A stretch of DNA of 11,150 nt from contig JAITAM010000091.1 of the NCBI GenBank assembly GCA_031284085.1, forward strand, positions 1 through 11,150. The letters are read 5' to 3'. A model generated the notes under the pieces. It saw nothing but the letters and a program-made list of their open reading frames with translations. It ran no database searches and was not told where the DNA came from. Every line of letters starts with the position of its first letter. The stretch's first letter is position 1. Of the stretch, positions 1 to 5,834 are shown piece after piece. The position numbers and the translations under genes are program-made. This DNA comes from Spirochaetaceae bacterium. Its GTDB lineage: Bacteria; Spirochaetota; Spirochaetia; Treponematales; Breznakiellaceae.

Positions 1-170
1 AGCCTGCAGCAGCTGCTAGCGGGCGAAAAACAGGTCAGACCTCTGACTCCTTGTAGGCAAAAAGCCGTACTTCCGTTCCTGACACCAACAACCTTAGAAA
101 CACGCTGGCGTGCAAAAAGCCGTACTTCCATTCCCGATACAAGAACCTTTGAAACACGCTGGCGTGAGAC
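1..170. repeat. Dispersed repeat tract, left edge
   Basis: This stretch carries no gene. It holds one palindrome of the form AGGTC-A-GACCT (32-42) and two head-to-tail copies of a roughly 55-bp module, at 57-111 and 112-165. Each copy begins gcaaaaagccgtac, continues through a cccgatacaagaacctt-like core (diverged in the first copy) and ends gaaacacgctggcgt. The same palindrome and module recur at 840-1291, 9200-9625 and 11031-11113. The tract probably continues beyond the left edge of the window. Its end lies about 25 bases before the -10 box of the next gene. Confidence 0.85.
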
Positions 171-194
171 CTTTTAATTCCTTTGTCTCTACAC

Positions 195-200
195 TATACT
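195..200 (+). promoter_or_regulatory. Candidate -10 box of a leaderless HD-hydrolase gene
   Basis: TATACT lies six bases upstream of the ATG at 207. A transcript started at the usual distance from this box would begin at or next to the A of the ATG, giving a leaderless mRNA. No Shine-Dalgarno sequence precedes either this ATG or the TTG at 183. The -35 region around 172-177 (ttttaa) is a weak match. The lipoprotein gene at 9653 has the same geometry. Confidence 0.4.
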
Positions 201-206
201 TTTTCT

Positions 207-800
207 ATGGACAATACATTATTAACACGAGCGCAGGCATGGGATCTGCTTTGCACTTACAATAAAGACCCTTTTCATATTCAACATGCGCTTACTGTTG
301 AAGGAATCATGCGTTGGTTTGCGGTAGAACTTGGCTACGGGACTGATGAAGAGTTTTGGGGGATGGTTGGTCTTCTCCATGATGTGGATTTTGAGCAATT
401 TCCGGATCAGCATTGTATAAAGGCGCAGGAATTACTCAAAGCCGCCGGTGTAAGCCCCGCTCTTATTCGGGCAGTGTGCAGCCACGGCTATGAATTGACC
501 GTAGATATTAAACCGGAACACGAGATGGAAAAGGTACTGTACGCCACAGACGAACTGTCCGGTCTTATCTGGGCAAGTGCGCTCATGCGCCCTTCAAAAA
601 GCGTACAGGATATAGAAGTAAAGTCGGTAAAAAAGAAGTTCAAAACCCTCAACTTTGCAGCTGGTTGTTCTCGGCCGGTTATTGAAAGAGGTGCGGCTAT
701 GCTTGGATGGACTTTGGATACGCTGATTGAAAAAACTATTCTTGCTATGCGTTCCTGTGAGGCACAGGTTGCTTCATATAACACTGCTGCAACCTCATAA
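207..800 (+). CDS. HD-domain metal-dependent hydrolase (predicted)
   Basis: The product is about 197 residues and belongs to the HD superfamily, whose members are metal-dependent phosphohydrolases. Visible ligand candidates, numbered from the ATG at 207, are H27 (in IQHALTVEGIMRW), the H58-D59 pair (GLLHDVDFE), H69 (PDQHC), H93 (CSHGYE) and D115 (YATDELSGL). The pattern of one HD domain with little else resembles small stand-alone bacterial HD proteins of the HDIG type. The substrate cannot be read from the sequence. I chose the ATG at 207 over an in-frame TTG at 183 because the homologous-looking region begins just after it and the TTG would fall upstream of the probable -10 box. The gene sits alone between two repeat tracts, with no operon partner. 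Confidence 0.75.
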   Translation: MDNTLLTRAQAWDLLCTYNKDPFHIQHALTVEGIMRWFAVELGYGTDEEFWGMVGLLHDVDFEQFPDQHCIKAQELLKAAGVSPALIRAVCSHGYELTVDIKPEHEMEKVLYATDELSGLIWASALMRPSKSVQDIEVKSVKKKFKTLNFAAGCSRPVIERGAAMLGWTLDTLIEKTILAMRSCEAQVASYNTAATS

Positions 801-1297
801 GCTCAGGCAGGCCGGTCTGCGTTTCCTCTCCCGCTTCTATCAGGCAAAAGCCGTAGATCCGCTTTTAGGCTGCGAGGTCTGACCTGTTTTCTGTCCAAAA
901 TCCCGCTGCTTGTAGGCAAAAAGCCGTACCTCCGTTCCCGATACAACAACCTTTGAAACAGCCTGTGGCTGCTGGCGGGTGAAAAACAGGTCAGACCTCC
1001 ACTCCTTGTAGGCAAAAAGCTGTAAGCTGTTTTCCTTGCGAGGTCTGACCTGTTTTCTGTCCAAAATCCCGCTGCTTGTAGGCAAAAAGTCGTACTTCCG
1101 TTCCCGATAGAACAACTTTTGAAACAGCCTGCGGCTGCTGGCGGGTGAAAAACAGGTCAGACCTCCACTCCTTGTAGGCAAAAAGCCGTATATCATTCCC
1201 AATACAAGAACCTTTGAAACACGCTGGCGTGCAAAAAGCCGTACCTCCATTCCCGACATCAACAACCTTTGAAACAGCCAGCAGCTGCTGGCCTGTG
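801..1297. repeat. Dispersed repeat tract with a 166-bp tandem duplication
   Basis: There is no convincing gene between 801 and 1357. From 840 to 1291 the DNA is built from the same two parts as the left edge: palindromes AGGTC-W-GACCT at 875-885, 988-998, 1041-1051 and 1154-1164, and gcaaaaagccgtac modules starting near 916, 1082, 1178 and 1231, with partial copies near 844 and 1012. A unit starting tgcgaggtctgacc at 871 recurs at 1037, so roughly 166 bp is duplicated in tandem and extends to about 1190. Within each unit a 17-bp perfect inverted repeat (gaggtctgacctgtttt and its complement) brackets the module, at 874-890/983-999 and 1040-1056/1149-1165. Open frames on the minus strand here are repeat sequence, not genes. 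Confidence 0.85.
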
Positions 1298-1325
1298 TTG
1301 ACAGTTGTGCACGATGTGTTACAAT
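1298..1325 (+). promoter_or_regulatory. Sigma-70-type promoter of the outer-membrane-type gene
   Basis: TTGACA at 1298-1303 and TACAAT at 1320-1325 are separated by 16 bases, which is close to consensus. The promoter starts only a few bases after the last repeat module ends (about 1291). Transcription would begin near 1332, leaving a leader of about 26 bases that contains AAGGAG at 1347-1352, five bases before the ATG at 1358. Confidence 0.7.
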
Positions 1326-1357
1326 TCATCTACTCTATAATCAAAGAAGGAGAATGT

Positions 1358-2275
1358 ATGAAAAAAGGACTTTGGCTTGCTGCCTTGATGAGCGCCCTTA
1401 ACCTGTATGTATACGCTCAAGTAAGCAGTTCAACAAATCTAACGCTGCAACTGTCTTCGCTGCCGGAGGCAAAGCTGAATCTTAATCAGAGCTGGATATT
1501 GCCGATCTTGCAAGGAAACGGAGCCTTAACAAAAGGAAATTCCCTCAAATTGAGTGCCAATGCGGATCTTACGCCGATTGACACTAACCTCACTCTGGAT
1601 GCCGTCTTAACTCCGATTGCATTCTTGCAGTTCGGCTTGGGCGCTAAAATAGGTTCCGGATGGAATATTGATCTGTTTGGCAAACCTCTCTACGGCATCG
1701 GCATTAGCAAAAGCGGCACGGATGGCAAGCAAGTAATAGTGCAGGATAAAGCATTCGGCGGCCTCTTTTGGAATGTGCATGGGAACGTGCTTTTCCAGTT
1801 TGATCTGGCCGCAGTGCTGCCGGGCGATTGGAATCATATTGTCTTTCAGACAAAAAATGAGATTAACTACAAGGCTTTTACAGCCGCAAGAGACGGACAA
1901 TCGTGGGTTTACGAACATGATTTTGCGGAAAACCAAAACGGGTGGAATTACTACGGCATGTTCCTCTTGGGATACCAGCCTCCGATTTTTCTCAATACCA
2001 TTGGCCTTATGGCGGAGGTAGATAATTACCTTTACAATACGGCAGGCGGCGACCAATGGGGGGATGACAGGGATCGGTGGGTGCTATCACTGCTCACCAA
2101 CTTTACCATAACTAAAAACCTTACCCTTGCCCTTATCGGACAAATGCGCACCATGCCTAATTATACGGCTGAGACGAAAGACCTGTATTATAGAAAACGG
2201 ATACTTGATAAGGAAGAGCCTATCCGCTTCGAACCCTATCGGATAGCGCTTATTCTATCGGCCAAACTGTTTTAA
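1358..2275 (+). CDS. Exported outer-membrane-type beta-barrel protein, family unknown
   Basis: This 305-residue protein begins with a typical signal peptide: lysines at 2-3, a hydrophobic stretch, and a likely cleavage after A20 (YVYA before QVSS). The mature part is rich in alternating hydrophobic and polar stretches with many aromatic residues and Gly/Asn turns, and it ends ILSAKLF. A terminal phenylalanine after an amphipathic strand is typical of outer-membrane barrels. I do not recognise a named family. Other possibilities are a periplasmic protein or a treponeme-specific surface antigen. The start at 1358 is set by AAGGAG five bases upstream. The reading frame stays open upstream to 1214, but that part is repeat DNA and lies upstream of the promoter. 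The gene is transcribed alone and converges on carA. Confidence 0.6.
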   Translation: MKKGLWLAALMSALNLYVYAQVSSSTNLTLQLSSLPEAKLNLNQSWILPILQGNGALTKGNSLKLSANADLTPIDTNLTLDAVLTPIAFLQFGLGAKIGSGWNIDLFGKPLYGIGISKSGTDGKQVIVQDKAFGGLFWNVHGNVLFQFDLAAVLPGDWNHIVFQTKNEINYKAFTAARDGQSWVYEHDFAENQNGWNYYGMFLLGYQPPIFLNTIGLMAEVDNYLYNTAGGDQWGDDRDRWVLSLLTNFTITKNLTLALIGQMRTMPNYTAETKDLYYRKRILDKEEPIRFEPYRIALILSAKLF

Positions 2276-2329
2276 CTGTGCATCGATTGTCGCACGCCGC
2301 TTTGGATACCGGCGCGAAGCTTTGTAGCA

Positions 2330-2349
2330 GGCTGGCATGCTCGCCAGCC
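2330..2349. terminator. Hairpin between convergent genes
   Basis: A perfect 7-bp stem (ggctggc/gccagcc) with a six-base loop lies between the ends of the outer-membrane-type gene and carA. Neither side has a clear T-run, so termination by this structure is uncertain. It could equally be a fragment of the repeat family, whose copies often end in ggctggc. Confidence 0.3.
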
Positions 2350-2354
2350 AGCCG

Positions 2355-3455
2355 TCATTGTTCCATTGATTTTATAAAGCGGTCTATTAAGAATTCAGTA
2401 TCACGAGGCCCCGGACATCCTTCGGGATGAAACTGGACCGCAGAAAAAGCCCCCTCCGTTGAACGTATACCTTCAATAGTCCCGTCATTGGCATTGACAA
2501 ACCACGGCTCCCAGCCTGAAGGAAGAGTCTCAGCACGCACCGCATAGCCGTGGTTCTGGCTCGTTATATAACACTTCTTTGTCCCTACCTCAATGCAGGG
2601 CTGATTTTGCCCTCGATGCCCGTAAAGCAGCTTGTAGGTATCGGCGCCCGCCGCTAATGCCATGATCTGGTGGCCGAGACAAATGCCAAAGACCGGCTTG
2701 CCCCTGTCAAAGGCATAGCGTACCGATGCGATGGTTTTTCCACACGACTTGGGGTCGCCCGGCCCGTTGGAAAGGAACAGCCCATCGTATTCAACCGTGC
2801 GAATGTCATAATTCCACGGGAGGCAGGTTATCGAAGCATTTCGAGCTAAAAGGCAGCGGAGAATATTGGACTTTGCACCGCAGTCAATAAGGGCGATGTG
2901 CGGCTTTCCGCCTGAGTTATAGGTGCGCAGTTTTTGCGGAGAGACTTCGGCAACAGGCTCTTTGATAATACCCTGATCAAGCGTTACAGATTTTGTTCCC
3001 TTCACAAGGATTGCCCCACGCATAACACCGTGTTCACGGAGCCTTGCGGTAAGCGCCCTTGTGTCAATGCCTGAAATGCCGGGGACATTATTCTTCTGAA
3101 GCCACGCCGAAAGTGAAGCGCCGGATGCAAAGTGGCTTGGGTTTTCGCAGACCTCAGACACCACAAAGCCGGTAACGTGGATTCGATCCGACTCAAAGTG
3201 AAGGGGTATTCCGTATTTGTCGATCGCATTATGCAGTGTTTTTTCCTGCACTGGCACACCGTAATTGCCTATCAAAGGATAAGTTGAGGCGAGTATTTGT
3301 CCTTTGAAGCTTGGGTCTGTGAGCGATTGCGGATAACCGGTCATGCCGGTAGTAAAGACCACTTCTCCCGCCGCCGAGCAGGCAGCGCCGAAAGACCAGC
3401 CTGAGTATTCTGTACCGTCTTCCAAAAGCAATGTTGCTTCTCGTCTTTTCATCAT
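2355..3455 (-). CDS. carA: Carbamoyl-phosphate synthase small subunit (glutamine amidotransferase)
   Basis: The product, 366 residues, is the normal length for CarA, which hydrolyses glutamine and channels ammonia to CarB to make carbamoyl phosphate for pyrimidine and arginine synthesis. The N-terminal CarA domain is recognisable (LEDGTEYSGWSFG, GEVVFTTGMTGYPQSLTDPS, ending near 150). The class I amidotransferase domain has the nucleophile C259 in FGICLGHQ, with H343 and E345 in QFHPEGCPGPRD completing the triad, and the oxyanion-type SNGPGDP at 229-235. All key residues are present, so the gene looks functional. Two adjacent ATG codons (3455 and 3452) could serve as start, and no strong ribosome site precedes them. 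carB would be expected downstream, but that space holds a convergent unrelated gene. Confidence 0.93.
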   Translation of the reverse strand: MMKRREATLLLEDGTEYSGWSFGAACSAAGEVVFTTGMTGYPQSLTDPSFKGQILASTYPLIGNYGVPVQEKTLHNAIDKYGIPLHFESDRIHVTGFVVSEVCENPSHFASGASLSAWLQKNNVPGISGIDTRALTARLREHGVMRGAILVKGTKSVTLDQGIIKEPVAEVSPQKLRTYNSGGKPHIALIDCGAKSNILRCLLARNASITCLPWNYDIRTVEYDGLFLSNGPGDPKSCGKTIASVRYAFDRGKPVFGICLGHQIMALAAGADTYKLLYGHRGQNQPCIEVGTKKCYITSQNHGYAVRAETLPSGWEPWFVNANDGTIEGIRSTEGAFSAVQFHPEGCPGPRDTEFLIDRFIKSMEQ

Positions 3456-3636
3456 AGGGCCTAGTCTACCAAGCGCTTTAGGAAAAAACTAGGGGTTGGA
3501 GGAGATAGCGAGACAGGAAGGGCTTATCAAACAGCTTGCCACAAGGATTAACGGGTAGGAGAATTTATGGCAGATGCACAAAATCGTTGCTGCCCTGATA
3601 ATAAACGCTTGGTTTTTTCAGAGCATAACCTAAGCC
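3456..3636. other. Intergenic region upstream of carA
   Basis: This gap should contain the carA promoter on the minus strand, but I see no clear promoter pair. It contains a 27-codon plus-strand open frame (3567-3650) preceded by taggag seven bases upstream, listed separately. A bulged inverted repeat lies at 3607-3635 (gcttggtt paired with aacctaagc), a few bases after the stop of the intein ORF; it may be a weak terminator for that gene. Confidence 0.4.
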
Positions 3637-3650
3637 TCAGAGTTGCGTGA
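3567..3650 (+). CDS. Very short open frame with ribosome site, doubtful
   Basis: An ATG at 3567 is preceded by taggag seven bases upstream and opens 27 codons, beginning MADAQNRCCPDNK and ending LRVA. Its end overlaps the 3' end of the intein ORF on the opposite strand by 14 bases. It resembles nothing I recognise. It could be a small peptide, the stub of a gene cut off by rearrangement, or chance. The only support is the spacing of the ribosome-binding site. Confidence 0.15.
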   Translation: MADAQNRCCPDNKRLVFSEHNLSLRVA

Positions 3651-4932
3651 TGGTGTTGTGGCTGATAAAACCATTCGCATTGTAGGTAAGTTCATCAGGC
3701 ACAGAAAGATCGTATGTCATCTGCTCGCCGCTGCCTGTATTACTGGAAACCTTGTCGTAGAAAAACCTCAGCGCGTCTCCAAGTTCACTATCACAGGTCT
3801 TCAGATATATATCCTGCAAATAGTGGCGGCTTACCGCACCGTTGAGCTTCACATGATCGGCTTTTAATCCGGAATCATGAAGGCGTTTTAAGAGTGCGCT
3901 CGGCAGATACACAAAGTCTTCCCTGAAGGTCGCAGCTCCTGTCCGGTACGCAAGCGCACCATTCTTCCGTGCGCCGATGAACCCGATTTTTTCCTTAAAA
4001 ACTTTGTTATAAGAAGTGTTCTGAAAGCGAAGAACATGATCGTATCCCGGCCTTTGATACGACTGTAGAGGAACAGTGGCCGTCGGTATACCAAAAGCTA
4101 GAAGCAGATTCTTAATCTGAAAGAATAAAGACTCGCTTGCTATATTTAAGCTCAACGAACCGTTGCGGATTTTCGCACTTCCTTCAAAAACCCCTCTCAA
4201 ATAAGCTCTGTAGTACTGTGGATTGTTGGTATACAATACGGCCTGCGGTATGCAGTTGCGGTTGGTAAAACCGCATTGAGCCCACCAATGCCCCAGTTCA
4301 GGTGATTTTACTTCAACCGGATACGTGGGTATTGCTTTATATAGAACTTTTCTAAGATGAAAAGAATTGTAAAGAATCTTTTCAAGCCGATCCGCAACAT
4401 CACGATCCTCTATCTCAACCGGAAAAGTAAAGGTCCCGCCGCCTGAAAGAGAGTAAGCGCCAAAATAGCCAAGCAGTTCTGCCAAATCCTCGTTCATGTA
4501 CCGAACATTTTCAAAAGGCGGCAGCTCTACTTGGTGCGGCTCTCCGATAAGCGAATCCATAGCAAGAGGCGTTATGTCGCCGGCTTTCAGCTCGGCAAAC
4601 CGTTTCCACAGCCATTCACCGCTGTCCGGATCAACCACACGAATCCTGTGTTCCTTTGTGCCTTGAATACTGTAACCGGAATTGGTGTCAATCTTCCGCG
4701 TCAATGCAAGACCATTGATAAAAAACTGCGTTGCCTGCCGCGGCCCTTGCGGTGTCGCAACCGAAATGGAAATAGGCTGGTGCTTATTCCCCTGCGGATT
4801 GCCGATTTGTCCAAGCTGCACAAGCCCATAGTTAGTTACGATGAGACTCTCATCAACTAAGCATCCGCTTGACGCCGTTACGCCGTGTGTACGAAAACCA
4901 TTTGCTTTTCCTGACTCTAACGCTTTATCCAT
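3637..4932 (-). CDS. Stand-alone intein with very short exteins and degenerate LAGLIDADG endonuclease
   Basis: This 431-residue product is nearly all intein. The N-extein is 23 residues (MDKALESG to GVTASSG). The intein runs from C24 (block A, CLVDESLIVTNYG) to N426 (block G, NANGFISHN), with block B T92-K-E-H95 and block F MTYDLSV at 405-411. T427 is the +1 nucleophile and a stop follows TITQL. All residues normally needed for protein splicing are present, so excision of a 403-residue intein and ligation of a 28-residue peptide is predicted. The endonuclease motifs LLGYFGAYS (153-161) and LRGVFEGSA (245-253) lack the catalytic aspartate at position eight. The junction SG-TI resembles the PTG-TI loop of class II ribonucleotide reductases, weakly suggesting a host remnant. 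The start at 4932 is set by GAGGA three bases upstream; the frame opens at 4998 without a ribosome site. Confidence 0.85.
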   Translation of the reverse strand: MDKALESGKANGFRTHGVTASSGCLVDESLIVTNYGLVQLGQIGNPQGNKHQPISISVATPQGPRQATQFFINGLALTRKIDTNSGYSIQGTKEHRIRVVDPDSGEWLWKRFAELKAGDITPLAMDSLIGEPHQVELPPFENVRYMNEDLAELLGYFGAYSLSGGGTFTFPVEIEDRDVADRLEKILYNSFHLRKVLYKAIPTYPVEVKSPELGHWWAQCGFTNRNCIPQAVLYTNNPQYYRAYLRGVFEGSAKIRNGSLSLNIASESLFFQIKNLLLAFGIPTATVPLQSYQRPGYDHVLRFQNTSYNKVFKEKIGFIGARKNGALAYRTGAATFREDFVYLPSALLKRLHDSGLKADHVKLNGAVSRHYLQDIYLKTCDSELGDALRFFYDKVSSNTGSGEQMTYDLSVPDELTYNANGFISHNTITQL

Positions 4933-4935
4933 AAT

Positions 4936-4940
4936 TCCTC
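4936..4940 (-). promoter_or_regulatory. Ribosome-binding site deciding the start of the intein ORF
   Basis: GAGGA on the minus strand lies three bases before the ATG ending at 4932, which is close but usable. The earlier in-frame ATG codons at 4998 and 4968 have nothing comparable. The site indicates that the tiny N-extein has its own translation start and is not read through from a longer host gene. Confidence 0.5.
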
Positions 4941-5043
4941 GTTTGGCAAAGATTCCAATGAAATACATAAACGGTACTTTACTGAATAAACAGGGCATAA
5001 AGCAAGGCTCTGATCACCCATTCTTTGATATAACCCGCCTAAA

Positions 5044-5484
5044 TTAAGTATCAATTCTTTGCACATCATGTATTATTTTATTTCTATACAATAGATCATT
5101 TCTTACGGAGAATCCATTTTTTTCCCAAAAAATATTTCCCTCTCTGTTTTTCTTGAAAGCAACCAAAGCAACTTTATTGATCCCCTCGTTCTCCAGTGCT
5201 TCCAGCGCCGCATTGACTAGCCGCGTTCCGATACCGGCTCTGCGGTGCGCAGAGGCAAGAGCCGTATGATAGATAAAGCCTCGCCTTCCATCATGCCCGC
5301 TTAAAATAGCTCCTACAAGCTCTCCATTATCTTCGGCGACAAAGCAGGTGTTGGGGTTTCGCTTTATATACCGTTCAATTCCGTGTCGGGAATCATCTAG
5401 CATATTGAGACCCATGCCGGGAGTACTGCGCCAGAGACTGATGAGACCATCATAATCGGCAATGGTCATGGTTCTGATATTCAT
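5044..5484 (-). CDS. GNAT-family N-acetyltransferase
   Basis: This 146-residue protein is the usual length for a single GNAT domain, which transfers acetyl from acetyl-CoA to an amine. The acetyl-CoA pyrophosphate loop is R82-A-G-I-G-T87 within AHRRAGIGTRLVNAALE, preceded by the strand GRRGFIYHTALAS. An N-terminal TIADYDGLISLWR helix and a late FWEKNGFSVRND segment are also typical. Together these look most like the small-molecule or RimI-like acetyltransferases; the acceptor cannot be told. The start is fixed by a full AAGGAGGT (5494-5501) nine bases upstream. The gene begins directly beside the 21-bp repeat array, so its promoter must lie in or close to the array. It ends 111 bases before the intein ORF on the same strand. 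Confidence 0.88.
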   Translation of the reverse strand: MNIRTMTIADYDGLISLWRSTPGMGLNMLDDSRHGIERYIKRNPNTCFVAEDNGELVGAILSGHDGRRGFIYHTALASAHRRAGIGTRLVNAALEALENEGINKVALVAFKKNREGNIFWEKNGFSVRNDLLYRNKIIHDVQRIDT

Positions 5485-5493
5485 AACAAAATT

Positions 5494-5501
5494 ACCTCCT
5501 T
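5494..5501 (-). promoter_or_regulatory. Strong Shine-Dalgarno of the GNAT gene
   Basis: AAGGAGGT on the minus strand, nine bases from the ATG at 5484, is fully complementary to the usual 16S rRNA tail. It is the strongest ribosome site in the window and suggests efficient translation of the acetyltransferase. Confidence 0.75.
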
Positions 5502-5515
5502 GCTAGATAATCGGA

Positions 5516-5824
5516 GTTCCGAAGGGACTTGCCGGCTCTTTGGAGTTCTGAGCTGGATAATCGGAGTTCAGAGCTGGATAATTTGAGTTCTGAGCTAGAT
5601 AATTCTAGTTCTGAGCTAGATAATTGGGGTTCTGAGCTAGATAATTGGAGTTCTGAGCTAGATAATTCTAGTTCTGAGCTAGATAATTGGGGTTCTGAGC
5701 TAGATAATTCTAGTTCTGAGCTAGATAATTCTAGTTCTGAGCTAGATAATTTTAGTTCCGAGCTAGATAATTCTAGTTCTGAGCTAGATAATTCTGGTTC
5801 CGAAGGGACTTGCCGGCTCTTTGG
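5516..5824. repeat. Array of 21-bp tandem repeats bracketed by a 28-bp direct repeat
   Basis: Twelve units and a partial thirteenth run from about 5541 to 5800. Each unit has a near-invariant 17-bp core, gttctgagctagataat, and a four-base variable part (tcta, tggg, tgga, ttta, ttga or cgga). The first two units carry ctgg instead of ctag. A 28-bp direct repeat with centre gaagggacttgccggctc lies at both ends (5516-5543 and 5797-5824), identical in both copies. Units with tcta form a CTAGA-taat-TCTAG inverted repeat. The plus strand is open from 5511 to the stop at 5826-5828 and would read as heptads of the form x-S-S-E-L-D-N, but there is only a TTG start with poor ribosome spacing. The array abuts the GNAT gene. 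Confidence 0.9.
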
Positions 5825-5834
5825 GTAGAACTGG

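Noticed and set aside
803..1329. Three overlapping minus-strand open frames of 70-141 codons
   Set aside because: They lie wholly in the repeat tract apart from its edges, the codons follow the repeat units and no ribosome sites are present. They are translations of repeat DNA.
1214..1357. N-terminal extension of the outer-membrane-type protein
   Set aside because: The frame is open but lies upstream of or overlaps the promoter (1298-1325), is repeat-derived, and would bury the signal peptide.
3637..4932. Bacterial intein-like (BIL) or hedgehog-type domain instead of an intein
   Set aside because: The C-terminal H-N followed by Thr, the standard block B and F motifs and the LAGLIDADG-type insert fit a true intein; BIL domains lack the endonuclease and usually sit in secreted toxins.
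4933..4998. Upstream ATG giving 22 extra residues to the intein ORF
   Set aside because: No ribosome site precedes it, whereas GAGGA precedes the ATG at 4932. It remains possible but is less likely.
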